The notes beneath the pieces were generated by a model that was not told the origin of the DNA, did not search any database, and saw only the letters and a program-made list of their open reading frames with translations. A DNA stretch of 64,000 nt from Mantamonas sphyraenae (lineage: Eukaryota > CRuMs > Mantamonadidae). Location of the stretch: the NCBI GenBank assembly GCA_026936335.1, contig JAPMXV010000052.1, forward strand, positions 62,001 through 126,000, in the 5' to 3' direction. This document shows, one piece after another, positions 1 through 11,559 of the stretch. Within the stretch, counting starts at the first letter, position 1, and each line of letters begins with the position of its first letter. A program made the position numbers and the translations under genes.

Positions 1-1298
1 CCTGGCTTGGCGTCAGCGCGCGGTCGGCATGCAACGTGCGTGCAATGGCCAACGCCTGCGTGCCAAACCCAGACACATGCACAGTTGCAGCCAGCAGCGC
101 ACACACAGCTGCGTCGCGAGACGGCTGCATTTTGCGGTTGTCGCGAGGACGCGGACGAGGAAGCATGGCCTGCAGCAGCGTGTTTGCTTCTTCAGACGAC
201 GCGCCGTCAAAGAGATCTTGCATGAACAGGTCGGTGTCACTGCCACGCGGCTGCTGCTGCTGCTGCTGCTGTGTTTGGCCACCCTCCTGTGCGCCCGCGT
301 TCAGCTTGGATTTCCCTCCGGGTTTCATGGGCGTGAGGCCAGATCCAACCGCGCTCGGATCCAACGTTTTCAGCCCGCCACGCAGAAGGGGACCCTCCAA
401 CAGACCCGTCAGGGAGCGCTCCTCCTGGGTCACGCGTGGGCCCTGGATGGAACATGCGGCCAAGTGTGCGCCGAGCATGGCAATGGTATGCTGGGCGTCG
501 AGCAGGGTAGGGCAGCGAATGTCCTCTGCGCTGTCCAACGGCCAAATGGTTGCCTTGACGCCCCACCGCGTGCCTGTGCGGTTGCTCTGATCAACCGAGT
601 CAGCACTGAAGTACATGATGACGGTGTCGCCCGGCACAATGACGGGTTTGGTGGGCCAACGGCTGTCACGGCCGCGCGGTCCATGGTAGTCGGCGTAGTA
701 CACGGTGTTCTTTGTGTACAGGGTGACGCGGTCCGAGGAATTGACAGTGGTGCAGTTGGGATCAAAGTAAATCACCATGGCCTTTGCGCCGGGCACCACA
801 CACGTCTCCTTGATGAGCTGACTGCCCTTGGAGTACGGATGGTGGGACTCGGCCACAGTCACCTGCTTGCTGGAAAACAGCGGCTGCGCAGCAAGGGCGC
901 GTTCAAACTGCACCACTTCGTCCACACTGGCGTTGACGAGCTCCAGATTGGTCAGCAGTTTGACGAGCGACGGCATGATGACCGTGCTGATGTCGCTCAC
1001 GTGTTCGCGCATGCTGCTGCTGGCCAGCACGGCACCGACCGTCGGCAGCAGCAGGCCAAGGATCGAGTTGCGTGCTGCTGTCTCCAAGCCCGTGAAAGTG
1101 CTTTTCTCCTGTACCAGCCAGTGTTCCACGAGTTCGTTGCACTCGTTGATCAGAGCAAGGAAGTATGCGTTGACTTCGTCCACGACCACCTTGTCCAGGG
1201 CGGGTCCGTACTCCCCTTCTCCTTCCCCGCCTTGATCGTCGTGCTGCTGCTCTGTGTTGGCACTCTCACTATCGGCATCGTCACTGCTGCTACTGCTA

Positions 1299-1331
<33 letters not shown>

Positions 1332-3887
1332 CTGCTGCTGCTGCTGCTGCCGCCGCTGGAAGCCGCTGCGTCGACCGCTTCGTCGGTGCTTCCTTGCTGC
1401 TTCTCGGCCGTCGTGTTGTGGTAGTGCACAAAGTCAGCCAAGATGGCGTGCTGAAGGGTCAGGGTCAGGCGCATGAGCGGAGACACGTGGTGCTTGATGT
1501 GGTCCATGTTGGCCGTGGCCGGCTTGTCCTGACGTGCAGCAACTCCCTTGCGCTTCTCGGCCTCGCGCTTCTTGCGCAGGCGCTTCTGTTCACGCTTGCT
1601 CAGCTGCTTGGGGGCGTTCTGCGAAACCGGGTTGGGCACAGCCACGTCGAGGTTCTCCTGCTGGTACTGGCGCAGGCGTGCGAGCAGACGCATGATGAGA
1701 CCGCCGTGCAAGTCGCGTTGCCCTCCTGCGGTCCAAAACACAAACTCGGGTCCTAGGATGTGACTCTGGCTGGCCAGCGAGCGCACAAACACCTGCGTGA
1801 ACCACTGTTCGATGTCGCCCTGCACCATTCCTTGGCGCTGGACGGCAGCAAACGACTGGTCGTCCTCGAGACGTTGCCACAGCAGTTCGGCCTTGTCGGC
1901 GTCGCTCGGGTAGAAGATGTTTGCGGCGTCAAGGAGACAGCGTGCGGCCTGGACGCGCAGAGCCACAGGCAGCGCGTCGCTCTGGTACAGCTGCACGAGT
2001 GTGTTCTTGATGGTGGGCATGACGGACGAGAGGCGTGTCTTGATGCTGTTGCCGTCCAGGTCCTTGAGAGTGACCATGGCGCTGGTGGTGCCCATGCGTA
2101 CCGAGCTCGGCGCAGCCTTGGAAACACTCAGATGGTGCAGACATGTGTGCAGGTAGCGCAGGATCCACACAAGCAAAGCAGGCTGCACAGCAGCATAGTC
2201 CGTATCGAGGGCATCGGCCACGCTTGTGTCGAGGAAGCCCTGAGCGGTGCTGTGCAACGCAGTGGTGAGCAGCTCAAAGGTCTCGCGATCGGCCTGCACA
2301 CAAAAGTTTGTGGGTTTCTCCCAAAAGCCGCTGGACACAATGCCACCGTCCTGCTTGAGGAGACGGTCTGAAGCATTGAGGAGCATGAGGGCGACCTGGG
2401 ACGTGGTGAGGGTGCCGTCTTCGGCCGAAAGGTCGACGCCAGCGCAGGTGGCTGCCTGGGCTTCGGCAAGATAGCCGTCGGTGTGGATCATGTCAAAGGG
2501 CAGCTGGCTCTGGCCGTCGTGGGGAGGCAGAGGCGCAGCGTCGCCCCAGTTGGCCCAGCACGAGACACGCGTGACGGTCTTGTACGAGATGCTCCACAAG
2601 AGGTTGTTGACCGGGTCGTATGCAGGCACGCACCCAGCCGGGTTGGTGAATTGCTGAAGCTCCATGGCAATGTCTGCGATGTGGTCACCCGAGGCGAGAT
2701 CAAAGACGCGGTGCAGGTAATTGCCTGTGGGCGAGTAGTCCGGCGCGAGGCAGACGATAAACTGCTTGCCGTTTGTGAGGAAGCCCGAGCGTGTGGTGTC
2801 GGACGGGTTCATGGGGTCGACCTCACTGCCGTTGCTGGTGACCTTGGCGAGCTTGACGCGATTCTTGAGGGTCCAGGTGGCGGAGGTTGTGTGATCGCAT
2901 TCGCGCGGATCGTATGAGTCGACGTAAAACTCGTTGACCGTGGTGAAGCCATCGCTTGCAGTGTGTTGGATAACCTTGAGGGCGTAAATCAGGGTGCCGT
3001 CTGTGATGATGGGCGAGGTGTAGGACGTGGAGTTGCCTTCGGCGCGAGCGAGGGTGAAGGTGCGATCTTGCTTGTTGGCCAGGGTGTCTTTGTCAAGCTC
3101 GACGAGGGTGTCACCAGCCATGCAGGTGTTGTACATGTAGAGGCGGTCGTTTGCGGCGCAGAGCCAAATTCGGTAGCCCGAGAGAGTTGTTGCGTCGTTG
3201 CTTGCATACACTTGGCCGCGGGTTGTGCCATGGAAGCCCGTGCCAACCTTGACGATGCTGTATACAGAGCGCAGATAGAGATACTGACCGTCTGTGGCCA
3301 GGCCGGCGTAGTACTTGGTTGCGTTTGTGTCGTTGTACTGGTCGTGAGTGACTTGGATGGTGTCGACGAGGCCGTCCTTGGAATACTGGGGCACGCTTGC
3401 CTGTTTCCTATGCTGCACCAGCTTGTCGAGCATGGAGTTGACCTGTACTTCCATGGTGGCGCGCAGGTGAGCCAGTGCGTTGACGAGGACGGTGACAAGC
3501 CGCGTGGAGCCCGTAGAGTACGCGAGGCTGACGAGTGCCTCAAAGAGCATCATGCGGGAGGCGTCGTCCTCAGTGGAGGTGTCCTTGGTGTCGGACATGC
3601 GCTTGGCCAGGTGGCGTGCCACCAGGAGCACCTTGTCCTGGTTGGCTGTTTCGAGGCTCAGCATGTTTGCAGAGGACAAGGTGGCCTTGAGGTCGGCCAA
3701 TTGGTCGTTGGATAGCACAAAGGAGTCGTCGTTGTTCTTGCTGGCTTGCAACAGAGCGTCGGCAAGCTCGTACACCGCCTTTTCCTCGGGGGTAGCTTGG
3801 CGTGTGCTCTCTTGCGTCTCATTTTGGGTGGCACCCTCCGCCTTGGCATCGCCTGTGTTGGATTCCTGCGTTTGCTGTGCCTGTGCA

Positions 3888-3918
<31 letters not shown>

Positions 3919-4986
3919 CGGCAGCTGCGGGTGCATCTTCGTGTGCCGCTTCCCACCCGCCGTCCCCCCAATCATTGTAGGTGAAGTTGGCAAATTGATC
4001 ATCGCCGTATGAAGGGTGACTTTCCAGTTGCTCTTCGAGAAAGGCCTCGTCATCGACGTAGAAGCCGCTTTCGTCCTCGTACTCCTCTTCCTCTTCCTCT
4101 TCCTCAGAGTAGTAATCTTCCTCGTAGTCATCGTAGTTGCGGTGACCACGGCCACGGCCGCGACCTCCACGTCCACCACGCCCACCACGTCCACCACGTC
4201 CCCGATGCGCGGAACCGCGTCCTGCTGCGGCCGAGGCAGCTGCTGCGGCTGCCGCTTCTTCCTGCTGCTTCTTGCGATGTGCATCGCGGTAGGCGTCCGA
4301 TGCTGTGAGCTGTGGGTGGGAACACACGAGCGCACGAGGTGTTAGTTCAGGTGATCTGTGTACGGTTGGGCGCAACAAGCCATGTGGAGAAGGGCGAGAA
4401 GGGATGTGTGGCCGGTGCAAGTTGGGGCGAAGGAGGGTCTATGCAAATCGCAAACCTACCAAAGCACGATCTTTGTGTCTGCGCTGGGCTACGGCGAGAT
4501 GGTGGCGGCGCAAGACCTTGTTGCGCTTGTTGAGGAAATCCTTGTAGGCCGGAGTCAGGTTGCAGGACTCGCGCAGCTCATTGCTCCATTGGTCGAGCTG
4601 GGCCTGGCGATCCAGCTCGCTGTTTTCCGGCTGCTCGTTTGAGAGGCCAAGACGTGGGCAGCAGAGAAAGACGGGTGAGTACAGAGAGGCAGGGCGGGCT
4701 GGTGAGGGGCAATCAATGGGCGGATGGCACACCGGGAAAGCGCATGCACGAGAAGGGGGGCGGCGAGCGGGGAGGGTAGCGGATCAGGGTCACTCACGGC
4801 AAGAGCTCGCTTGAGGACGCCAATGAAGCTTTCGTCCTTGGAAACATGTGTTTCAAGACTGCTCTCGAGGGCGGCCTGCTCGAGGTCGCCTAGAGGCAGC
4901 TCGCAGTATTTGTAGAGTGCAAGATCCTGGTCAAAAACCACCGAGTCCTCGGGAAGCGAGGCCCAGGCAGAGTCTTCGCTGGCCAT
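1..4986 (-). CDS. Giant HECTD4/ZZEF1-like scaffold protein, 3' end outside window
   Basis: Exons 4986-4798, 4633-4460 and 4309-1 join in phase 0 and the last exon stays open to the window edge, giving at least 1,557 residues of an incomplete protein. The N-terminus is helical and charged. It is followed by an RGG-type run (about 4180-4130), an acidic stretch, a poly-Ser tract, then a long region with IVKVGTGFHGTTRG (about 3265-3225) and YDPVNNLLWSISYK motifs. Further on a CUB-like segment contains VPGDTVIMYFSADS and GVKATIWP (about 660-540). This order of a beta-rich KxGTG module, a DPVNN motif and a CUB-like module resembles the N-terminal halves of very large HECTD4/ZZEF1-type ubiquitin-ligase scaffolds. 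No HECT or ZZ domain is visible because the gene continues past position 1. The reading frame is certain; the family assignment is an inference from motif resemblance. Confidence 0.7.
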
Positions 4987-5041
4987 TTTCTGTGCGCAGC
5001 GTGTCGCACCCAATTCCACACACACAAACACACAGTCATCC

Positions 5042-5839
5042 ATGTCCAGCAACGAGGGGATCCAGAAGCTGTTGGCAGCCGAGCAGGAGGCGTCTGCCAT
5101 CGTGCACAAGGCGCGCAAGGGTACGTTGTTTTCTGAAAGATGGAGGTGCGAGAGGGGATGAATGTCCGGTCCGACGCAGGCTTTGCGGCGGCTGGGCGAG
5201 CTTGCGGTGTGGAGAGAGAGGACAAGTATGCATGTGGAGAGTTGGATGAGGTATTGCGCAGGTGGTGGATGCGCGTACATGGATGCAAGAGACTCATGCG
5301 GGACGCACAGACAAGGACAAGCTGCTGAAGCAGGCTGAGGAGGAGGCCAAGAGCGAGGTGGCCCAGCACCGCGAGACGATGCAGAAGGAGTTTGAGGAGT
5401 ACCAGCAAAAGGTGGGTGTCTGCATGACGCAGCGACGCGGGCATGAGATGGGAAGCGAAAGGGTGCAGGACGAGTGCAAGGGCTGCAAGTAGAGGACGCA
5501 TTTCTGGTACACGCACTTGCATCCCCGAGGCGCGGCGAGAGCGGAGAATGGAGGGACAGCGAGCACAGGCAGCGTAAGGAGAAGCTGACACAGCAAGGGA
5601 CATCCACGCTACACACACACACACGGACACACCTCCCACAGTACGCCGGCGAGAGTGGCGACAGCACGAACGAGCTGAACAAGAAGAAGGAGGAGGACAT
5701 CGCCGAAGTGCAGCAGCAGGTGGCCCAGAACAAGGACCAGGTCATTGCCCTGCTTCTCTCTGCCGTCAAGACGGTGGACACCAGCGTGCCGCAGAACGTC
5801 ACATCCAAGCGCGAGCGCATGGAGGCCGCGTCGTCGTAA
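5042..5839 (+). CDS. ATP6V1G: V-type proton ATPase subunit G
   Basis: Three exons (5042-5120, 5311-5411, 5642-5839) splice in matching phases to a 125-residue protein, close to the usual length of about 118 for this family. The N-terminus GIQKLLAAEQEASAIVHKAR is the family signature. The rest is one charged helix rich in Glu, Lys and Gln, as expected for the peripheral stator stalk where subunit G pairs with subunit E in the V1 sector of the vacuolar proton pump. Donors are GTACGT and GTGGGT; acceptors are CACAG. The gene starts about 55 nt from the divergently transcribed giant scaffold gene, so the two probably share a promoter. Confidence 0.93.
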
Positions 5840-5874
5840 ACGATTGTTCAGATCTCCTTCACTTCCTTCCCCAT

Positions 5875-6852
5875 TCACATGGCTGTCTCCAGAAGCACCT
5901 CGAGCACACGCATGGCTCGATTGCTGCCCATGTTTGCTGCTTCTATGTACAATTCAATGGCTCGGTGCTGTTGAGCGTCGCCTAGAAAGAGCGACGCCGC
6001 GTGTGTGAGCCACAGTGGCTCGTCCTGGGCCACGGCCATGTGCACAAACTGCTCGGCCATGTGTTGTACAGTGAGATGAGCCTCTGGGTAGCTACGTTGG
6101 CCAATAACTGTGTGCAATCGCTGACCCACAAAGTCGTCGTCGACGCGCAAAGCATACAGCTGAGCACGCGCTGTGCTTGCACGCACCCCAATGCCCTTTT
6201 CGTAGAGCAGGGCAACGACGCGACAGGGCTCACCCGCACCGACGGCGTCTGCGGCTCGTTTCCACGCCGTAAAGGCAACCTGTTCCCGCTGCGGTTGCAA
6301 CCGTGCCGGCAGCAGGTTTTCGCTGGCCATGTGGGCTCGCATCAGCAGTGCGTCGTGGCTGTTGTCTTTAGATAGTTCCTTCCATGCCTTCTCGGGCTCA
6401 CGCACCGCCATGGCGAGCATGCGCGTGCGCGGCTGATCCGCCTCGAGCTGCTCGGCCACAGCAGCCATCTGCGCACGCAGCTCCTCGTCGCTACGCAGTG
6501 CTTCTGCCACTGCAATGGCCTCTTGCAAAGCACCTTGCACACCTTTTTCGATGAGCATGCGGTCCAGAGTGTGGATGACCGGCGCATGGGGGCCGTCCGG
6601 CGCGCGGACATTGCGTGTCAGCTCAAACAACCACGTCGACCGCGTGTATAGCGTGTGTGGCTGGCGTCCAAACCATGCCAACACGTCGTCGCCTTTGACG
6701 CGCACAGCCTCGTGCACACAGGGCAGGAATGCACGTGTGAGTCCTGCATAGCGCTGCGGCGAGAACGGCTGCGAGGGCGTCCACCCGTCCTCGTCATCCT
6801 CCCATCCCAACCCGGTGTATTCGTCCTCGTCGATGAGCGATGCGTCCGCCAT
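5875..6852 (-). CDS. Sel1-like repeat protein
   Basis: A single exon of 325 residues. The N-terminal 40 residues are acidic. The C-terminal third has helical-repeat features typical of Sel1-like/TPR solenoids: a LLYEKGIGV repeat core with alternating small and aromatic positions, and a final AIELYIEAANMGSNRAMRVL repeat. Such repeats normally act as adaptor surfaces in protein complexes; no catalytic motif is present. I chose the ATG at 6852; an in-frame ATG about 90 nt upstream (near 6942) would extend the N-terminus into the 100-nt gap shared with the divergent gene at 6954. It converges on the V-ATPase G gene with only 35 nt between stops. No specific ortholog recognised. Confidence 0.7.
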   Translation of the reverse strand: MADASLIDEDEYTGLGWEDDEDGWTPSQPFSPQRYAGLTRAFLPCVHEAVRVKGDDVLAWFGRQPHTLYTRSTWLFELTRNVRAPDGPHAPVIHTLDRMLIEKGVQGALQEAIAVAEALRSDEELRAQMAAVAEQLEADQPRTRMLAMAVREPEKAWKELSKDNSHDALLMRAHMASENLLPARLQPQREQVAFTAWKRAADAVGAGEPCRVVALLYEKGIGVRASTARAQLYALRVDDDFVGQRLHTVIGQRSYPEAHLTVQHMAEQFVHMAVAQDEPLWLTHAASLFLGDAQQHRAIELYIEAANMGSNRAMRVLEVLLETAM

Positions 6853-6953
6853 GACTTTGTGCAGCCATTGGCGAGCGGCCGTACGCTTGTGGTTGAGTGC
6901 AGACCGCCACAGCGGCGGCGGCCGCGAACCCAACCTGTTCATCTGGTCCCGCC

Positions 6954-7910
6954 ATGGCATCGCGCGACCTGCTGCACTCGGCCACTCGCATCGTAGAAGA
7001 TGCCCAACCCATGCGACTTCCACCACGGCCCGAGTTTGTGCCTGTCCTTGTGTTTCCCAAGCAGAAGCGCCAGAAAAAGAGGAGAGTGTTGAGGGCAAGC
7101 CGTACCACGCACGCACAGCCCAACAAAGCCAAACGGACTACAAACAGCAAGTCACACACAAAGAGTAAGCACACAGTGCATCAAACACAGGTGTTGAACC
7201 ATCACAAGCCGCTGCCAAAGCTAAGCAAGAGCAGCACGCCACCGGACGACGTCGACGCCGCCACCACACTGAGCACAGAAGCCGTGGCAGTACAACGGCA
7301 CTCTCCCAGGGAACCCCAGAATGCAAAAGACACACACACACACTGTACAGAGTGTGCGCGCAAGGATGCGCTCATCAGCGCGCTGCAGGCTCAGCAGCGA
7401 GATTCGGGGGCGCCGTGGAAGGCAGCCATGCACGACATGGAGCAGTACGTGGCACAATTGGAAAGCCAAGTGGAGGCTGTGGAACTTCAGGTGGAACAGT
7501 GGAGACGGCAAGCCGGAGATGCAGAAGCAGGGCGGTCGGAACTGCACGCGGCGTTTGTAAAAGAGATGGAGGCCGCGGAACACATCCTGAACGAGCAACG
7601 CGACCAGATAGAGGCACAAGAAGCAGAAATCAACGCTCTGCAAGCCACAGTGCGTCAGTTGCAACAGACCATCGCCGAGCGCGATGCACAGGAACAGCGG
7701 CACAACGACGAGGCAGTCTCTCCGCCCACACAGACAACACCCATGCGGGGTCGAAGGAGCCTGCGGAGCAGTCTGCTACGCAACAACCGCAAACTGGTGT
7801 ACAAACAGACCAAGGACAAGGACAAAGAAACGGCGCAGTTGGCATGGCGAGCGATGATGCGAGGGAGCGTCCGCTCACCCGTGGGCACAGCCGCATTCCA
7901 TGCGCCGTAG
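6954..7910 (+). CDS. Coiled-coil protein of unknown function
   Basis: A single exon of 318 residues. The first 110 residues are basic and low in predicted order (a KQKRQKKRR cluster could be a nuclear localisation signal). Residues about 125-260 form a long Gln/Glu/Ala-rich heptad region that begins just after a CTECARKDALISALQAQQ segment. The C-terminus is basic again with repeated serines and arginines. The gene is divergent from the Sel1-like gene with roughly 100 nt between ATGs, implying a bidirectional promoter. It converges on the PH-FHA gene. No family recognised; centrosomal, spindle or chromatin scaffold roles are possible but not supported by any motif. Confidence 0.65.
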   Translation: MASRDLLHSATRIVEDAQPMRLPPRPEFVPVLVFPKQKRQKKRRVLRASRTTHAQPNKAKRTTNSKSHTKSKHTVHQTQVLNHHKPLPKLSKSSTPPDDVDAATTLSTEAVAVQRHSPREPQNAKDTHTHCTECARKDALISALQAQQRDSGAPWKAAMHDMEQYVAQLESQVEAVELQVEQWRRQAGDAEAGRSELHAAFVKEMEAAEHILNEQRDQIEAQEAEINALQATVRQLQQTIAERDAQEQRHNDEAVSPPTQTTPMRGRRSLRSSLLRNNRKLVYKQTKDKDKETAQLAWRAMMRGSVRSPVGTAAFHAP

Positions 7911-7962
7911 CAGAGAATGGACAATCAAGTCGAGTAAATACTGCATTCTGCGCTCGGTTTCC

Positions 7963-10006
7963 TCATCCCTTCTTCCTGCGGAACAGGTTGGACAGCTTCT
8001 TGGGAGGCTTTGCCTCAAAGAGCAGCTCGATGGTGGAACCGAGACGGATGACGTCGTTGGGCGCCAGTATGTACTGGTCGTATTGCTGGCTATTGACAAA
8101 GGTACCCTTGGAGGAACCAAGGTCGTGAAGGACAACGACGTCGCCTTCACAGCTGACGCTGATGTGCTGACGCGACACTTGCTTCTGCTCGTCGACCACA
8201 ACGAGATCACACGCTGAGGAGCGACCCACTGTGATTTGGCTGTCGTTCTTCAACACCACCGACGGACTCATGTCCGGGAGCACAGAGAGGACTCGCTTCC
8301 ACGATCGATCGATGCGCACCACGTCCGTGTCATTGACACTGCCTGTGCCACTCCCGCTGCTGTTGCCGCTGTCTGGCAGCGAGTTGCTGGACACTGTGCG
8401 TGCCCTCCCATCCTTCTCCGCCTCCAGGGCCTCCACCCACCCACGCAGCGCCGTGGTATGTTTGCAGCGCAGCGTAAACGTGGCCAGCGGTGTCTGAATG
8501 GAGAACGTGTGCTCCATGGATCCCGTGCCCGAAGCGCCGTCATTGTCACTGCCCACTCCTTGGCCCCATGATTCGGTCTGTCCGCCCTGCCCGCTGTCCT
8601 GTTGGCTGTCCAGTTCCTCCTCCTCCTGTTCGTTTGCTCCGTTGCTACCAGACGCCCCGCCATCGTCCTGGCTGTTGCCAGCGTTGTTTGATGATCCACT
8701 GCCGCCCCTTGCGCCTCCGCTTCCGCCTCCGCTGCCGCTGCCGCTGCTGCTTCCTGACGGCCGAGCGTTCTCCGACACAATGTCCCGCAGCAGGGACTGG
8801 GTCTTGTCCCACTCATCCTCGATGATGATGGCGGCGTGTGTGATGCTGATGTTGCCCACAGGTGGGTCCTTGCGTGATCCTACGTAGTATGTGAGCACCT
8901 TGTCCGCCAGCATGAAGTAGTACTTGATCCACTCGCCATCGACCAGCAGTTCCATTTTGCCCTGGAACGTCGGTTTCACGGGGCTCGTCAGACCCGATGC
9001 CACCAGTGAGTTGACAACCTCCAACAAGTGGTCCACTTCCATGCGCCGTTGTTCCTTCAGCAGTGGTTCCAACTCCTTGGCGGCCACAGCCTTTTCGTCC
9101 CGTTCGCCCTGAGACTGATGGTTCTCCAACGCCGTGTTCAAGGCCTCGATCCACTTTTCGGCCTCCTCGTTGTTGTCCGCTGCCAGTAAGTATACCCTGT
9201 GTTGCATTCACCCGCAAAATGGGAGTGCAAAGGTGCCGTGTGGCAGCCATGCGGGCAGAAAGCGTGGAGGTGTGAGAGAGTCGCGAAAGGTCGGCGCATC
9301 GAAGCAAGGGCCGCGCGCGTCCACCTACCGGTCGGAAGAGTACAGGGTGATGCGGTATTTGCACACCTCGTCCACATTCTCTTGTGCTTGCTGTGTATGT
9401 GTGGACAAGCAGCGGCCAAAGGTCATGTCCAAAACGACGCAGCCGCGTGCGCTGGCGTGTGAGAGAGGGTGTTTCTTGGTGGCGTGGAAGCTCTTGTCAC
9501 CAAACCGGCCTCAACCTCGGCGGGCCTTCACGCTGCACAACTGACCATGTCCGCCAAGCTGTCGCTCACTTCAATCTCCTCCGAGGTCACGTAAGCAATG
9601 GGGAAGGTGCGTCTGGGTTTGGTGTCCTGTGCAAGGCGGGGAACGGGAACAACGAGTCAGCAAGAGCCTTTGTTCGAGATCAGCGCTGCCGGCCGGGAAA
9701 AAACGCACGTCGCGGTGTTTGTAGTACGCCATGGTGGTGTCTGTCAACACAAAGTAGAAGCGCTTCCATTCGCCTGAGCGGACGTTGTTTCCACAGGTTG
9801 CCCGTGTGCATGGGTTGCTGGTTGGTGTTGAACACGTACGCCGAGGGCGGACAGCGCTGCAGCACAGTCAGGTGTGTGCGCATCTGCTTCTCCAGGTCGC
9901 TTCGGTTGGCCTCTGTCTCCTGTATAAGGCGACGTCGGTCCAGCAGCGCCGTGTCTTCGTCGTTGCTGTCTTCAAAATCCTCCTCAAACGTGTCGGTGCG
10001 GCTCAT
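7963..10006 (-). CDS. PH-PH-FHA domain protein
   Basis: Exons 10006-9709, 9626-9546, 9489-9329 and 9196-7963 join in consistent phases (about 590 residues). The first PH domain runs from HTGNLWK through WKRFYFVL, across three introns, to VYLLAADNNEEAEKWIEALN. A second PH-like domain starts at GKMELLVDGEWIKYYFML and ends near LRGWVEALEA; a Ser/Gly-rich insert interrupts it. The C-terminus is a clear FHA phosphothreonine-binding domain (ITVGRSSACDLVV, VSRQHISV, LGSSKGTFVN). The protein should bind phosphoinositide membranes and phosphothreonine partners. Exon 1 has a single-base frame break in the first PH domain near 9776 (GNLWKQRP then GEWKRFYF in another frame). The ATG lies just 21 nt after the stop of the upstream F-box gene on the same strand. 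Confidence 0.83.
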
Positions 10007-10027
10007 CGTGGGTGCTTTTGATTTCCT

Positions 10028-11484
10028 TCACACTGCGCTCACCTGCACCTCCACACTCGTTTCCTCCTCTGGCCCCTGTGCATCCCTCTCTTCCATCCAC
10101 CACGGTCGCGTCTGGCGCCGTGGATCGTTGGATGCAATGTGGCCGCCGCGTGGAAACGGCAGAGGCCGCGGTGGACGTTGGGCAGCCTGTACGGCCTGTG
10201 CGCCGGCATTCAACATCACATATGGGTTGTTGCGCACCTTGTTGAGCTTGCATTGGCCATGCAACACAGACACGGCGACGGGAAAGGCCACCGAGAGCCA
10301 AGGGATGCCACCAAGGGAAGCGGCGACACCAAGGATGGTCCCAGGGACGGTGCAGTAGCGCAGAAAGTGGACGGGGACCATGTTGGCCCATTGGACGATG
10401 AGAATGGCGGCAGCCAGGAGCGGCATCCAGGGTAGAAGTTGGGGAAGCAACACGAGCTGCAGCAAGGCCACTCCCATGACCACAGGCACGGCCAGTTCGC
10501 GTGTTGGGGGACGCACAGGTATGCGCTGTTCGATGATTTCACCCATCAGGGTGCGCAACAGGCGGGCGTGGTCGCAACCAAGGACCAGGGCAGCCAAGGT
10601 GGTGCCGGCAAGGACGACCGGCACCACATGTGCCGGGAGCAGGAAGCCCAGAATGTACAGAGAGCAAATCACAGCCACGGAGACGGGACGCACATGCGTG
10701 TCACGGTCGCGATCAGATCGACGCATGGCAATGGAGGCGCCTGCAAGCAGCACGAGGCAAGCCAGCCAGGGCCAGCCACATTCCGCAACCACCACAGACA
10801 CAATCCAAAACAGACATGCCACAATGTCCAACACCACGCTTGTCTGTATGCCACGTGTGGCATCGTTGGCCAATGGAGCAGCCTGCGCCTGTTGTGTGCT
10901 CGTCGTCGTGGTTTCGGACCCCGGTGGTGGATTCCCACGCGCTGGCACCACGCCCAAGTTCTGCGCCCTTCGAAGCACTGCCGTGCGTCGTTCCGCCACT
11001 TGGCGCTTCCAGTCGATGTGTGGTCCCTTGCCCGCGGGACGGACGAGCAGTTTGGCGAGCGGATTCTTTGTGTCCCGCTCTCTGGCAGAGTGATGCGCGG
11101 ATCAAACACCAAATCGTGCGACGAGTTGCGCCACATTGCCACTTTTCCCTCGTCATGCATCCAAAGATTGTGCCACACTGTCTGCAACGAACAGGCGCTG
11201 TACAGGCGGCGGCAGGTCGCCCCAGCCGCACACAGATCGGGTGCATCCAGGAAACCCACAATGCGGGCAAGCACCTCCATGGGCAGAAACAAGAGCATGG
11301 CTTCGTCCGACTGTCCCTCCACTTGCGTCTCGAGGGCCAGTTGGTCGTGCAGATCAGCCTCCTCCAGACTCAACGTTGGGGCCAGCTGGTGGGCCCGGTT
11401 CCGCTGGATCAACCCCACCGCATGCGACATGTGCTCATTGGCACGCATCATGCCCCTCACCTCATCATCAAGGCTGCTCAGCAT
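10028..11484 (-). CDS. F-box protein with C-terminal multi-pass membrane region
   Basis: One exon of about 485 residues if a single frame break near 11085 is bridged (LPE continues as RDTKNPLAK in the next frame). Residues about 65-115 form an F-box (LPMEVLARIVGFLDAPDLC, then CRRLYSACSLQTVWHNLW), the motif that docks on SKP1 in SCF ubiquitin ligases. The second half contains about six hydrophobic segments, for example VVLDIVACLFWIVSVVVA and VAVICSLYILGFLL, and ends in a soluble acidic tail. An F-box fused to a polytopic membrane region is uncommon and suggests a membrane-tethered SCF substrate receptor. The gene is divergent from TMEM18, with 75 nt between the ATGs. Confidence 0.75.
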
Positions 11485-11559
11485 GGCTGCCTGCGGGGTC
11501 CGAGAGTTTGCAGTGCTGGGTCGGCAGGCGCAGGCGCCACGTCGACAAACCAGACCCAA

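Noticed and set aside
29-1756. Long plus-strand open frame of 575 codons opposite the giant scaffold gene
   Set aside because: The minus-strand frame is continuous to 4309, has protein-like composition and recognisable modules. The plus frame is an antisense shadow.
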